A stretch of 64,000 bases of DNA from Candidatus Binatia bacterium. GTDB taxonomy: Bacteria > Desulfobacterota > Binatia > HRBIN30. Made by a program: the position numbers and the translations under genes. Numbering within the stretch: the stretch's first letter is position 1; the number at the start of each line of letters is the position of its first letter. Below the pieces are notes generated by a model that saw nothing but the letters and a program-made list of their open reading frames with translations, made no database searches and was not told the origin of the DNA. The stretch is from contig JAKLJW010000029.1 in the NCBI GenBank assembly GCA_023150935.1, forward strand, positions 1 to 64,000. The letters are read 5' to 3'. Of this stretch, positions 24,623 through 32,560 are shown in pieces.

Positions 24623-25462
24623 CTAGGCGCAGCCGGCCAGGGCGTTGTTCACCGCACTGATGATGTCGTCGATCGCCACAAGGACGTCGCCGTTGCCGTC
24701 CGCCCTCGGGCAGGTCGACAGCGACTGCGTACCGTTGGCGATATTGACCATCGTTATGATTTCCTCGACCGTAACTTCTCCATCGTTACCGCAATCGCCG
24801 GTGCAGGCGGGCTGCGGCGGCGGCGTCGGAGTCGGGGTCGCCATGGGGGTCGCCGTAGGTTGAGTCCCCGAACTCTCGGCGCAAGTACCTTCCTGACAGC
24901 GGGTGTTGGTCGTGCACTCGTTGAAATCGTCGCACGGCCCACCCTCGTTCCTGGGCGTCTCCTGACAGGCATTGCCCACGGCCTGGCGCTGCATACACTC
25001 GTCGCTCACGCAAAGGTTGTACGACTCGCACCGTCCGACCTGCGGGTTACAGAACTCCAGGGTTAGCGGATTGCCGTCGTCCGGACATTCGATCGGTACG
25101 GAACCCATACAAACCGGCGGCACCGCCGGTATTCCGGGAAACGTCGGGATGACGAAGCACGTCCCGGCGGTAAAGCAGGCGGAGTTCATCAGGTGACACG
25201 GCGATCCAGATGCCGCCGACGTTCCACCGGCGCACATCCCGTCCAGGCAGGTGGGGTTTGGGAGGCACTCGCCGGAAGCCGGGGCGTTACACGCGGTACC
25301 GTTGGGAAGCGGCTGTCCCGGCTGGCAGATATCGTCGGGGCCGCAGGTGCCGGCGCCTGTGCACTCGTCGTAATCGTCGCATTGTTGCGCGCGGCCCGGC
25401 ACCGCGCCGAGAAAGCCAGCATACACCACCACCCCAACGAGCAGCATCGAAACGCCCCGCAT
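24623..25462 (-). CDS. Secreted Cys-rich protein with calcium-loop (dockerin-like) module
   Basis: A 279-residue exported protein. The signal peptide is MRGVSMLLVGVVVYAGFLGA, ending near GRAQ. It is followed by a long Cys-rich region (about 24 cysteines) with repeats like DDYDECTGAGTC and DDFNECTTNTRC, then a short TPTPT linker. The C-terminal module is bounded by cysteines (CTGDCGNDGEVTVEEI to NNALAGC) and has two putative calcium loops, NDGEVTVEE and ADGNGDVLVAIDD. ATG at 25462 has GGAGG 6 bp upstream. A related module occurs in the protein at 61358. Likely a surface or secreted protein; ligand unknown. Confidence 0.78.
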   Translation of the reverse strand: MRGVSMLLVGVVVYAGFLGAVPGRAQQCDDYDECTGAGTCGPDDICQPGQPLPNGTACNAPASGECLPNPTCLDGMCAGGTSAASGSPCHLMNSACFTAGTCFVIPTFPGIPAVPPVCMGSVPIECPDDGNPLTLEFCNPQVGRCESYNLCVSDECMQRQAVGNACQETPRNEGGPCDDFNECTTNTRCQEGTCAESSGTQPTATPMATPTPTPPPQPACTGDCGNDGEVTVEEIITMVNIANGTQSLSTCPRADGNGDVLVAIDDIISAVNNALAGCA

Positions 25463-25534
25463 CGTTAACCTCCTCACTGTTTCCAATAATTCCTTGGCTG
25501 CTGCCGATCAGTCAAGCGCTAACTCCGCGGCTCA

Positions 25535-26278
25535 CTACAGCCGCTCGATCACCTGTTCAAGGTCGTTGACGATGGTCTCGGCCGCAAGCGCCCTGCCCTC
25601 CGATTCTCGGAAGCTGGGAAACAGCGCGCGGGCACCGCGCTCGATCAGCAGAGTGCGCAGCCCGGCGCCGCGCCCCCCGACGATATCCTCGAGATACATG
25701 TCGCCGACGTGCAATGCGGCCTCCGGATCCACGCCTGCCCGATCGAGGGCAGCCGCGAAGATCCGCCGATCCGGCTTGCGCACCCCCTCGACGGCGGACA
25801 CGACAACGAAATCCACCAGCGGCGCGATTCCCAGTCGGTCGAGAAACAGCGGCAGGTTCGACGGTGCGTTCGACAGCACGCCAACCCGGACACCGCGTCC
25901 ACGCAGCGCACGTAAGGCTTCGTGCACCTCGGGAAAGACCGCCCAATTGGCATCGCTCCAGAAGCGATCGAGAAAGCGGCGCGCCAGCGCGGCGTGGTCG
26001 CCGTCAACGCCGAGCTGGGAGAAGATGACCCGCCCGAGCTGTTCGAACATGGCGGCGAACTCCGCGTCGGAGTCCGAGTACTCGGCACCGTCCCGAAAAC
26101 GCTCTTCGGCGTGCTCGGCGGCGGCGCGCCACAGTGCCCGAACCATCTCCTCGCACCCCTCCGCGGTCGCCGGGACGCCGGCGTCCCGGCACAGGTCGGC
26201 AAAAATCTCCCACATCGACGCCCGCGGATAGGCCATCGTCCACCCGACGTCGAGAAACACGGCACGCGTTGAAGGCAT
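25535..26278 (-). CDS. HAD-superfamily hydrolase (HDHD3/REG-2-like)
   Basis: A 247-residue HAD fold protein. Motif I is FLDVGWTM with nucleophile Asp10, but the usual second aspartate is Gly12, as in the HDHD3/REG-2-like group. Motif II is VGVLSNAPSN, motif III the lysine in GVRKPD, and motif IV VGDMYLED. Loss of the second Asp can remove phosphatase activity, so it may be a dehalogenase-like or non-catalytic member. Weak CCGGAAG precedes the ATG at 26278. It is divergent from uppP. Confidence 0.82.
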   Translation of the reverse strand: MPSTRAVFLDVGWTMAYPRASMWEIFADLCRDAGVPATAEGCEEMVRALWRAAAEHAEERFRDGAEYSDSDAEFAAMFEQLGRVIFSQLGVDGDHAALARRFLDRFWSDANWAVFPEVHEALRALRGRGVRVGVLSNAPSNLPLFLDRLGIAPLVDFVVVSAVEGVRKPDRRIFAAALDRAGVDPEAALHVGDMYLEDIVGGRGAGLRTLLIERGARALFPSFRESEGRALAAETIVNDLEQVIERL

Positions 26279-26373
26279 CTTCCGGTTGTCGTCTCCGCTG
26301 TGGCTTACTGACGCTTTACTTCGCCGGGTGCGCATGGCACCACCGGAAGCCGTTCGAGACGAAAGCAGGTTGA

Positions 26374-27162
26374 ATGCTCATTCTCAAGGCCTTTATCCTC
26401 GGCATTGTCGAAGGCGTCACCGAGTTCTTGCCGGTGTCCTCGACCGGACACCTGATCGTCGCATCCGCGGTGCTGGACTATCCCGCCGAGGCGCGGGATG
26501 CGTTCGACATCTTCATACAGCTCGGCGCCATCCTCGCGGTTGTCTGGCATTTCCGTTTGCATCTGTTCGAGATCGTCAGTCAGGCGCCGACCCGGAAGGT
26601 GGACCGCGACCTCATCGGCAAGATCCTGATCGCGTTTCTTCCCGCGGCCGTCATCGGATTCCTCTTTCACCGTCCTATCGAACGTTACCTCTTCAGTCCG
26701 ACGGTAGTCGGCGTAACACTGATTCTCGGCGGGATCCTGATCATTGTGGTCGAACGGCGCGCGTGGCGCTTCCGCACGCACGCAATGGAAGCGATCACCT
26801 GGCGCGAGGCGCTGCTGGTGGGTATCGCTCAGACGGTCTCGATGATCCCCGGTGTGTCGCGCGCGGGAGCAACGATCATCGGTGGCATGTTCGCCGGCCT
26901 GGATCGACCGGTGGCAACGCAGTTCTCGTTCTACCTGTCCATCCCCACCCTCGCAGCGGCCAGTCTGTACAGCCTCTTCAAGGCCCGCCACCTGCTCAAC
27001 GACGGCCACGCCGCACCGCTGGCGATCGGATTCCTCACGTCGTTCGTGGCCGCGTTGATCGTGGTCCGGGCCTTTATCGGCTTCGTGCAGCGTCACGACT
27101 TCACGGCGTTCGGGTATTACCGCATCGCGTTCGGAATCCTCGTGCTCGCAGTGCTCCGTTGA
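26374..27162 (+). CDS. uppP: Undecaprenyl-diphosphatase
   Basis: A 262-residue integral membrane enzyme (BacA/UppP type) that recycles undecaprenyl pyrophosphate during cell-wall synthesis. The N-terminal EGVTEFLPVSSTGHL contains the catalytic glutamates and serine; the second motif is PGVSRAGATI. Eight membrane segments are expected. Overexpression of this family is known to confer bacitracin resistance. The frame covers the normal length of the family. Confidence 0.94.
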   Translation: MLILKAFILGIVEGVTEFLPVSSTGHLIVASAVLDYPAEARDAFDIFIQLGAILAVVWHFRLHLFEIVSQAPTRKVDRDLIGKILIAFLPAAVIGFLFHRPIERYLFSPTVVGVTLILGGILIIVVERRAWRFRTHAMEAITWREALLVGIAQTVSMIPGVSRAGATIIGGMFAGLDRPVATQFSFYLSIPTLAAASLYSLFKARHLLNDGHAAPLAIGFLTSFVAALIVVRAFIGFVQRHDFTAFGYYRIAFGILVLAVLR

Positions 27163-27201
27163 CTTTCAAACATAGCGGGCGGTGGCCCGTCAGGGCACGG
27201 A

Positions 27202-27354
27202 TCAGTCGAGCCGTTCGTGCGTCTCGATGTCGAGCGGCGCATGGATGTGCGCGCTCGGGGCCGGACTGGTCAACACGCGGTAGAAGCAGTACGCGGTGAA
27301 ACCAACAACGAAGCTCAGAGACACGAGCATGATCACCCAGCCGGCGACCGTCAT
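27202..27354 (-). CDS. Small membrane subunit of NSS transporter (MetS-like)
   Basis: A 50-residue protein with a single membrane helix (VIMLVSLSFVVGFTAYCFY) and a short hydrophilic tail. Its ATG overlaps the stop of the large NSS transporter by 4 bp (ATGA), as for known MetP/MetS-type sodium symporter pairs. The overlap and the size support a small-subunit role. Sequence similarity to MetS is limited to overall features. Confidence 0.65.
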   Translation of the reverse strand: MTVAGWVIMLVSLSFVVGFTAYCFYRVLTSPAPSAHIHAPLDIETHERLD

Positions 27355-28961
27355 GGCAGCCTCCTCGCACCGATCCCGTCGAACCGGCGTTCGCGCTCCC
27401 AACGCCGCGCGGCAAGCCGTGTCAACAAGAGAAAAAACAGGAACACAACCAGAATGAAGCTGGCGGTTAGCAGCGCCGCCGGGCTCTCGACGATGGCCCG
27501 CAGCTGACCCGGCAGCTTCTGATAGGTGAAAGCGCCAAGGATGACGACGAGGTAAGTCGGGCAGACGTATCTGAAAACCACGGCGAACCAGGTCGGTATT
27601 CTTATGTCGCTGCCACGGTTGGCCTCGCGAATACCGCGCTCCGCACCCACCACCCACGCAAATAGAATCACCTCGAACAGCGCCAGCACGATCAGCAAGG
27701 CACTGCCGACCCAGAAGTCCATGACATCGAGCGCAACGCCGTCCTTGGTGAAGTAGACGACGATAAGGCACCCGAACGCGGTGATCAGCCCGAGGGCCGC
27801 CATGGCCACGTGGCGGCTGAGACCGAATCCCTCTTCGAAGAAGGCAATCGCCGGCTGGAGCATCGAGATCGAACTGGTTACCGCCGCCAGGAACAGCAGA
27901 CCGAACCAAAGAAAGCCGAAGAAGTTCCCGAACGGGAGGTACTGGAACACCACGGGCACGGCATGGAACCCCAGCCCGATGCTCGACCCGGCAACCGCGG
28001 CCAGAGGCGCCGCGCCCAGAAACACGAAGGCCGCGGGAATCGTGATTAGCCCCCCGAGGCACACCTCGCAGAACTCGTTGGTAGCGGATGCCGTCAGACC
28101 CGAAAGGTTCACGTCGTCGCTCGGCTTCAGATAGCTCGCGTAGGTGAGAATGATCCCGAAGCCCACCGAGAGAGTGAAGAACACCTGGCCGGCCGCTTCC
28201 AGCCACACCTGCGGGTCGGCAAGCGCCGAGAACAGCCCGCCTCCCGCCGAGGGCTTCGGGTTCCACATGAAGCCGAGGCCGTTCAGAACGTTCTGTTCGG
28301 GAAGCGCCGGATTCGGGGTTCCCAGCGTCAGTACGCGGGCGAGTACGATCAACGCCGCAACGATGAGCGCCGGCATGGCGTAGGTGCAAAAACGCTCGAT
28401 GCCTTTGGAAACTCCGCCGTAGATCAGCAGGAAGTTGAGGCCGAAGCACAGCGCCAGCGCAACCACCACCGGCGAGTCGCCCCCCAACAGCGCCCCGTCC
28501 GCGCCCGCGCCAACGTAGGAATTGAACCGCGTGCTGAAATATGCCGCAAATTGAGCCGGGTCACCACCCGGGTCGATGTTACCGGCCAGGTAGTCCCAGG
28601 CGTAGCCGAGACACCAGGACTCGATAAACACGTAGTACATGTAGATGACGACGGGTATGAGCACGGCCAGGGCTCCGAACACCTGCGAGGCACCGTGTCG
28701 CCACACGACGCAAAACAAACCGGGCGCCGAGTTGAACCCGTGCCGGCCGCCGTGGCGCCCGAGCGTCCACTCGAGCCAACAGATCGGAATCCCGAGGATC
28801 AGCAGCGAGATGAAATACGGGATCATGAACGCCCCACCCCCATAGAGCGCCGCCCGGCCCGGGAAGCGGAGAAAGTTCCCCAGACCGACCGCCGAACCCG
28901 CCACCGCCAGAATCACCCCCAGCCGGGTTCCCCAGTTTTCCCGCTGCCTCGTCTTCGTCAT
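27351..28961 (-). CDS. NSS-family sodium-dependent transporter
   Basis: A 536-residue LeuT-fold transporter with about 12 membrane segments. The N-terminal NWGTRLGVILAVAGSAVGLGNFLRFP carries the unwound first helix with the sodium site. FTLSVGFGIILTYASYL is the conserved sixth-helix region. NSS members import amino acids or similar solutes with sodium. The ATG at 28961 is preceded by GGTAGGTG; the GTG two codons earlier is weaker. A small partner gene overlaps the stop. Confidence 0.9.
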   Translation of the reverse strand: MTKTRQRENWGTRLGVILAVAGSAVGLGNFLRFPGRAALYGGGAFMIPYFISLLILGIPICWLEWTLGRHGGRHGFNSAPGLFCVVWRHGASQVFGALAVLIPVVIYMYYVFIESWCLGYAWDYLAGNIDPGGDPAQFAAYFSTRFNSYVGAGADGALLGGDSPVVVALALCFGLNFLLIYGGVSKGIERFCTYAMPALIVAALIVLARVLTLGTPNPALPEQNVLNGLGFMWNPKPSAGGGLFSALADPQVWLEAAGQVFFTLSVGFGIILTYASYLKPSDDVNLSGLTASATNEFCEVCLGGLITIPAAFVFLGAAPLAAVAGSSIGLGFHAVPVVFQYLPFGNFFGFLWFGLLFLAAVTSSISMLQPAIAFFEEGFGLSRHVAMAALGLITAFGCLIVVYFTKDGVALDVMDFWVGSALLIVLALFEVILFAWVVGAERGIREANRGSDIRIPTWFAVVFRYVCPTYLVVILGAFTYQKLPGQLRAIVESPAALLTASFILVVFLFFLLLTRLAARRWERERRFDGIGARRLP

Positions 28962-29053
28962 TGGCACCTACCCGGGGCGGACCCTGCCAAGCATTTGCGT
29001 TAAGGTCAACGTGGTCGGGTTGAGGCACAATCTGCGTTTGCTATAAGCCCGCG

Positions 29054-29737
29054 ATGTCCGTGACGACCGCCTGGCACGAGGCCCAGGGCATAATGGGCCC
29101 GGGGGCCCTGGGTCCCGACGAGGTCGCCGCCGCTTTCGGGGCCTCCGCGGTGCCGCTGCTGCCACCGATCCCCTTCTCGGCCGCCGAGTTGCGAGCGGGT
29201 CGTGCGGCGGGTGAAATGCTGGTGCTGCGCACCGACCGCCTCGCCGCCGACAAGCCATTGACCATCCTCGCGATGATCGATCGCGTTCCGGACGCGTTTG
29301 ACGCCCGTGCGTTGCGTACGACCGGGTATCTGCTGAAGGATGAATGGGGAATCGCCCTCGAACCGCTGGCCGCCACCGACACATGCCGTGCCGCCTGGGC
29401 GCTGGTCGCTACGGACGTCCTGCCCGCCAGTTGCAACCGACCGTTCGACGAGCAGGCCGCCGCCCTGGCGCGATACACCAGTGAACGCGGGCTGCCGGCC
29501 AATGCCTTACGCCGTCGCACCGCCGTTGAGGCGGTTTACGATACGGTACTTCATTTCGCTGCCGGCCGCGGGCGGTTGCTCGAACGTACCTGGGACTGGA
29601 CCAGTTCCATGACGGTCGACGAGGGTTTTCTCAACATTGGCGGGTTCGGCCCCACGGGCATGCAGATCGTCGGCTATTCGCCCGGTATTCGCCACGGTGC
29701 ACTCGGCCTTTGCCCCACGAGCGCGACCACGGGTTAG
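29054..29737 (+). CDS. Conserved hypothetical protein, 227 residues
   Basis: I do not recognise a family. The protein is soluble-looking, with alternating Ala/Leu-rich helices and a GGFGPTGMQIVGYSP segment near the C-terminus. Two cysteines (DTCRAAW, LPASCNRP) might form a pair. No signal peptide is apparent. It is followed after 9 bp by a small gene on the same strand, so the two are probably co-transcribed. Coding bias matches the surrounding genes. Confidence 0.55.
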   Translation: MSVTTAWHEAQGIMGPGALGPDEVAAAFGASAVPLLPPIPFSAAELRAGRAAGEMLVLRTDRLAADKPLTILAMIDRVPDAFDARALRTTGYLLKDEWGIALEPLAATDTCRAAWALVATDVLPASCNRPFDEQAAALARYTSERGLPANALRRRTAVEAVYDTVLHFAAGRGRLLERTWDWTSSMTVDEGFLNIGGFGPTGMQIVGYSPGIRHGALGLCPTSATTG

Positions 29738-29746
29738 GAGTGCCGC

Positions 29747-30019
29747 ATGTACTTCGTAACCACAAAGCACCCGGGCTACGTCCTCTTTTGTCTGACCCCA
29801 AGTGAGCGGGCCGCCGTCGGGATAACCGAGAAGAAGAACGTTCAGGTGCTCGTTCGTGGCGCCGACCGATCCGAGTGGGAGGTCATCGGCGAGTGGCCAG
29901 CCAGTGCGTGGTCACACACCTCGTTCATGGCCGCCTGGCATCGCCGCACGGAACCCGACGATCCCCACGACCTGTTGTCGGTTCTACCGGCCACGATCCG
30001 CGAGCGCGCTCGCGGGTAG
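29747..30019 (+). CDS. Conserved hypothetical protein, 90 residues
   Basis: Unrecognised small soluble protein with a beta-strand-rich N-terminus (MYFVTTKHPGYVLFCLTPSE) and a Trp-rich middle (SEWEVIGEWPASAWSHTS). It follows the 227-residue gene by 9 bp in the same direction and probably works with it. No metal or catalytic motif is evident. Confidence 0.5.
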   Translation: MYFVTTKHPGYVLFCLTPSERAAVGITEKKNVQVLVRGADRSEWEVIGEWPASAWSHTSFMAAWHRRTEPDDPHDLLSVLPATIRERARG

Positions 30020-30111
30020 CCGAACGGCCGGCAGTCCTTCGAAGATAACGGGCTACCAACCGTCGCCGGTCGTTTCTCGGCGCCGTTTGGGCCACTCGCA
30101 ACCTGGGCGAA

Positions 30112-30175
30112 CCCCCGCAAGCGGAGGGAGCGCCAGCCGAGCGCAATCCAAAGACTCTCCCCCCGCTTGCGGGGG
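30112..30175. repeat. 13-bp inverted repeat, intergenic
   Basis: CCCCCGCAAGCGG at 30112-30124 is an exact reverse complement of 30163-30175, with a 38-base loop. A G-rich tail (GGGGGGATTAAGGGGGTTGAGGG) follows. It lies between convergent genes and may terminate both, or be a short dispersed repeat. Confidence 0.5.
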
Positions 30176-30233
30176 GATTAAGGGGGTTGAGGGTCAGCGT
30201 GCGGAACTGCACGCGAATCTTAGGGGGACTGTA

Positions 30234-31055
30234 CTAACGCGCGTAGTAGCGCAGACAGGCTTCGGGTGTACCGTCCGTATCTGTTCCGGTCGCCTTCTCG
30301 ACGGCGTCGACAACACAGGAATCGGCAACGGCGAGCTGGAACGCGTCGAAGTTCATCTCTGCAACTCCGCTGCCGACGGCAGTGAAGGTCGCGTCGCAGA
30401 CAATCGTCTGCAAGTTCCGCAACTCGCGCATGTCGAAGTCGCAAAGCTGCGCCGGCGGAGCTTCGGTCAGACGTGCGAGAACGACGCGCACGGTCGTTTC
30501 CGTGCATACGTCGATATCTGTCACGGCGGTCAACGCGAAGGATCGCATCAACAACTCGCCCCCGCCGACCGCGGTCATCATGCCGCACTCTCCCGTACTG
30601 CCGGGAGCGGCCCTGGTTATCCTGTAACGCCCATCGAGGTTCGTCAGCGCCTGCCCGAGCAGCACCCCGCTCTCTACCTTGCCATCGGCGGCGTCGATTT
30701 CGCTGACGCGGAGCAGCGACACGACCGCTCCACCGCCGACTGGGCGAACGCCCGGGTTCGAGGCCGCGTAAGCACTCCCCAGGAGCGCCGGTAGACGGAG
30801 CCAGTTCGGACTACGTTCCGCGGCCGCGATCTCACCGTTGACTGCGTACACCGTACCGCTAACGATCGCGGTGGTGTCCTCGCCGGAATTCGACTGGTTC
30901 ACCGAGATGGTTCCGTCGTTGCCGCACGCAGCGACGAGCACCGCCAACAGGATCCCGCCGGCCGCCTCACTGACGACAGACGCGTACGTGTTGCGTCGCC
31001 GCCTCCGCGGCCTCACCGGCCGCCGGCGCCGCTCTGTCTGGATCCCGTGGCTCAT
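30234..31055 (-). CDS. Lipoprotein with possible carboxypeptidase-regulatory-like domain
   Basis: A 273-residue predicted lipoprotein: lipobox LVAAC with cysteine near residue 44. The n-region is unusually long and arginine-rich (11 Arg in 24 residues). The mature part starts with a Ser/Asn linker (GNDGTISVNQSNSGED), then AIVSGTVYAVNG, like a carboxypeptidase regulatory-like domain, and GQALTNLDGRYRITRA. The remaining half is unrecognised but holds three or four cysteines. ATG at 31055 has GGGAGCGAAGG upstream. Expected substrate of Lgt. Function unknown. Confidence 0.65.
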   Translation of the reverse strand: MSHGIQTERRRRPVRPRRRRRNTYASVVSEAAGGILLAVLVAACGNDGTISVNQSNSGEDTTAIVSGTVYAVNGEIAAAERSPNWLRLPALLGSAYAASNPGVRPVGGGAVVSLLRVSEIDAADGKVESGVLLGQALTNLDGRYRITRAAPGSTGECGMMTAVGGGELLMRSFALTAVTDIDVCTETTVRVVLARLTEAPPAQLCDFDMRELRNLQTIVCDATFTAVGSGVAEMNFDAFQLAVADSCVVDAVEKATGTDTDGTPEACLRYYAR

Positions 31056-31221
31056 ACCTTCGCTCCCGCTGAGTTACCCCTCTCAAATGACCATTGCCGG
31101 CGCCGCAATGTCAAGCCAATTACCGAGGCGCGCGACCCGCGGTAGTCGATATACGCTTGTATTATGGCGCCCCGCGCGGGATGCTCCCCTGAGCCTCGTT
31201 CGATCAGCAGAAGGTTTACCG

Positions 31222-31551
31222 ATGTCTTTCGCCGAACGGCCGCTCATCCACCGGCTATTCGTCCTCAATATCGCCCTGCAGGCATTCGACCTGGTGGCCA
31301 CTTACCAGGGACTCCAGCTCGGGTGGCGTGAGGCCAACCCCATCATCGTTGCCGCCTTCGACTACGTCGGCGTCGGCCCCGCCCTCCTGCTGTTCAAGGC
31401 GAAGGCCTGCGGTTTTCTGGTGCTGTTGCGCTACCTCGGCGACGACACCGTGGTAACAACGGCCATGCACCTCACCGCCGGCGCCTACGCGACCCTGTCG
31501 CTAGTTCCGTGGCTGGCCAAGTATGTAGGGCTGTTGTTGGGGGCGATCTAA
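31222..31551 (+). CDS. DUF5658-like small membrane protein
   Basis: A 109-residue protein with about three membrane helices (LFVLNIALQAFDLVATYQGL, PALLLFKAKACGFLVLLRYL, TAMHLTAGAYATLSLVPWLA). The D-L-x-x-T helix and E-x-N-P loop (WREANPII) match the DUF5658 pattern, of unknown function. The ATG at 31222 is preceded by GAAGG; longer in-frame sequence upstream belongs to another strand's gene. A TATTAT box at 31160-31165 may be its -10 element. Confidence 0.7.
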   Translation: MSFAERPLIHRLFVLNIALQAFDLVATYQGLQLGWREANPIIVAAFDYVGVGPALLLFKAKACGFLVLLRYLGDDTVVTTAMHLTAGAYATLSLVPWLAKYVGLLLGAI

Positions 31552-31644
31552 AGAGGGCTTGGGGGGGGGGCGTCGAAGGCCTCGATCCCTCAGGGCACTC
31601 AAGACCTCACGACCCCAGGACCCCAACACCATCGAGACCGCCGG

Positions 31645-32145
31645 TCACGCCGCCGCGCGCTCGGTAGGCTTGCGACGCCGACGCGGCTCGCACGGTAGTA
31701 TCTTGTGGCGCCGGGCGGAGCGCAGCCTGACGCGGCCGACCTTCGCTCCGATGGCTTGCGGTGCCGCCAACTGCCGCTCTTTCCAGCGCAGCAGGCTGTT
31801 CCGAAAATACTCCGGGTGGATGCCCAGAACGGCGCATACCGCCTCGAACGAAAAGATCAGTGACCCGTCTTCGTGGAATAGCCACGCCTCCGCCTCGCGA
31901 AACAGACGCTGAGAACGGGGACGCGTCGCCGTCACGTACTTCTGGTAGCACGCCACGGCATCCTCCAGCACCGCTAACATCAACCGCCGCTCCCCCTCGA
32001 ATCCCACGTGCGGCGCTAGTCCGTCATAGTACTGCGACGGCAACAGGATCTCGGGCTCGATCAACCGCGGCACCGACCCCGATTGCGTCGTGGCCTCGTA
32101 CTCCCTGGTCCACTGCGCTGGTGATGCACCCGCTGCTTCGAGCAT
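31645..32145 (-). CDS. Conserved hypothetical protein, possible HTH
   Basis: A 166-residue protein, family not recognised. The middle is helical (RRLMLAVLEDAVACYQKYV, then RSQRLFREAEAWLFHE). The segment FSFEAVCAVLGIHPEYFRNSLLRWKE around residues 100-125 resembles a helix-turn-helix. The tail is strongly basic (RRRRKPTERAAA). Together this suggests a DNA-binding regulator. The ATG at 32145 is preceded by GAGGGTAGGG. It is isolated, with 415 bp of intergenic DNA upstream. Confidence 0.6.
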   Translation of the reverse strand: MLEAAGASPAQWTREYEATTQSGSVPRLIEPEILLPSQYYDGLAPHVGFEGERRLMLAVLEDAVACYQKYVTATRPRSQRLFREAEAWLFHEDGSLIFSFEAVCAVLGIHPEYFRNSLLRWKERQLAAPQAIGAKVGRVRLRSARRHKILPCEPRRRRKPTERAAA

Positions 32146-32560
32146 GGCCCTACCCTCTCCCTCTCCGCTAACGGAATGAAATGGCGAAATTTTCCTCATC
32201 CTCACGCACAATTCGTGCCACTCGTGGGCCGAGGAACCTCAGCCCTAAGGCCCCGATAATACTCTACTTTGCGGCGCCCGAATTCGCGTGATTACCCCTC
32301 CGCTGTTTAGAACCGAACAGCCTGCGTCGCAAAACGTGACTCCGGCATGACCGGCCGGCTCGACGGGAACGAGGTGGACCGGCCACCTCGGAGTCTAACC
32401 GCACATGCCCGGGCTGGACCCTGGCTAACGAATGACCGTCATGTTCCGCCACCCGCTCTGCGAGCTGACGCTCCCCCTGCACCGCCGACCTTCCACGAAC
32501 CGGTTCCGACGCTGACCGCGCCCCCGTCTGCGCGCGCTCGCGTCCGCGTATCGATTGCGG
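32146..32560. other. Intergenic region, no gene seen
   Basis: GC-rich 415-bp stretch between two minus-strand genes, presumably carrying the promoter of the 166-residue protein and the end of the FG-GAP transcript. Small frames exist but lack ribosome-binding sites. Confidence 0.4.

Noticed and set aside
31560..31571. Run of about ten G as a phase-variation tract
   Set aside because: It lies after the stop codon of the DUF5658-like gene and not in a promoter or coding frame, so no switching effect is evident.
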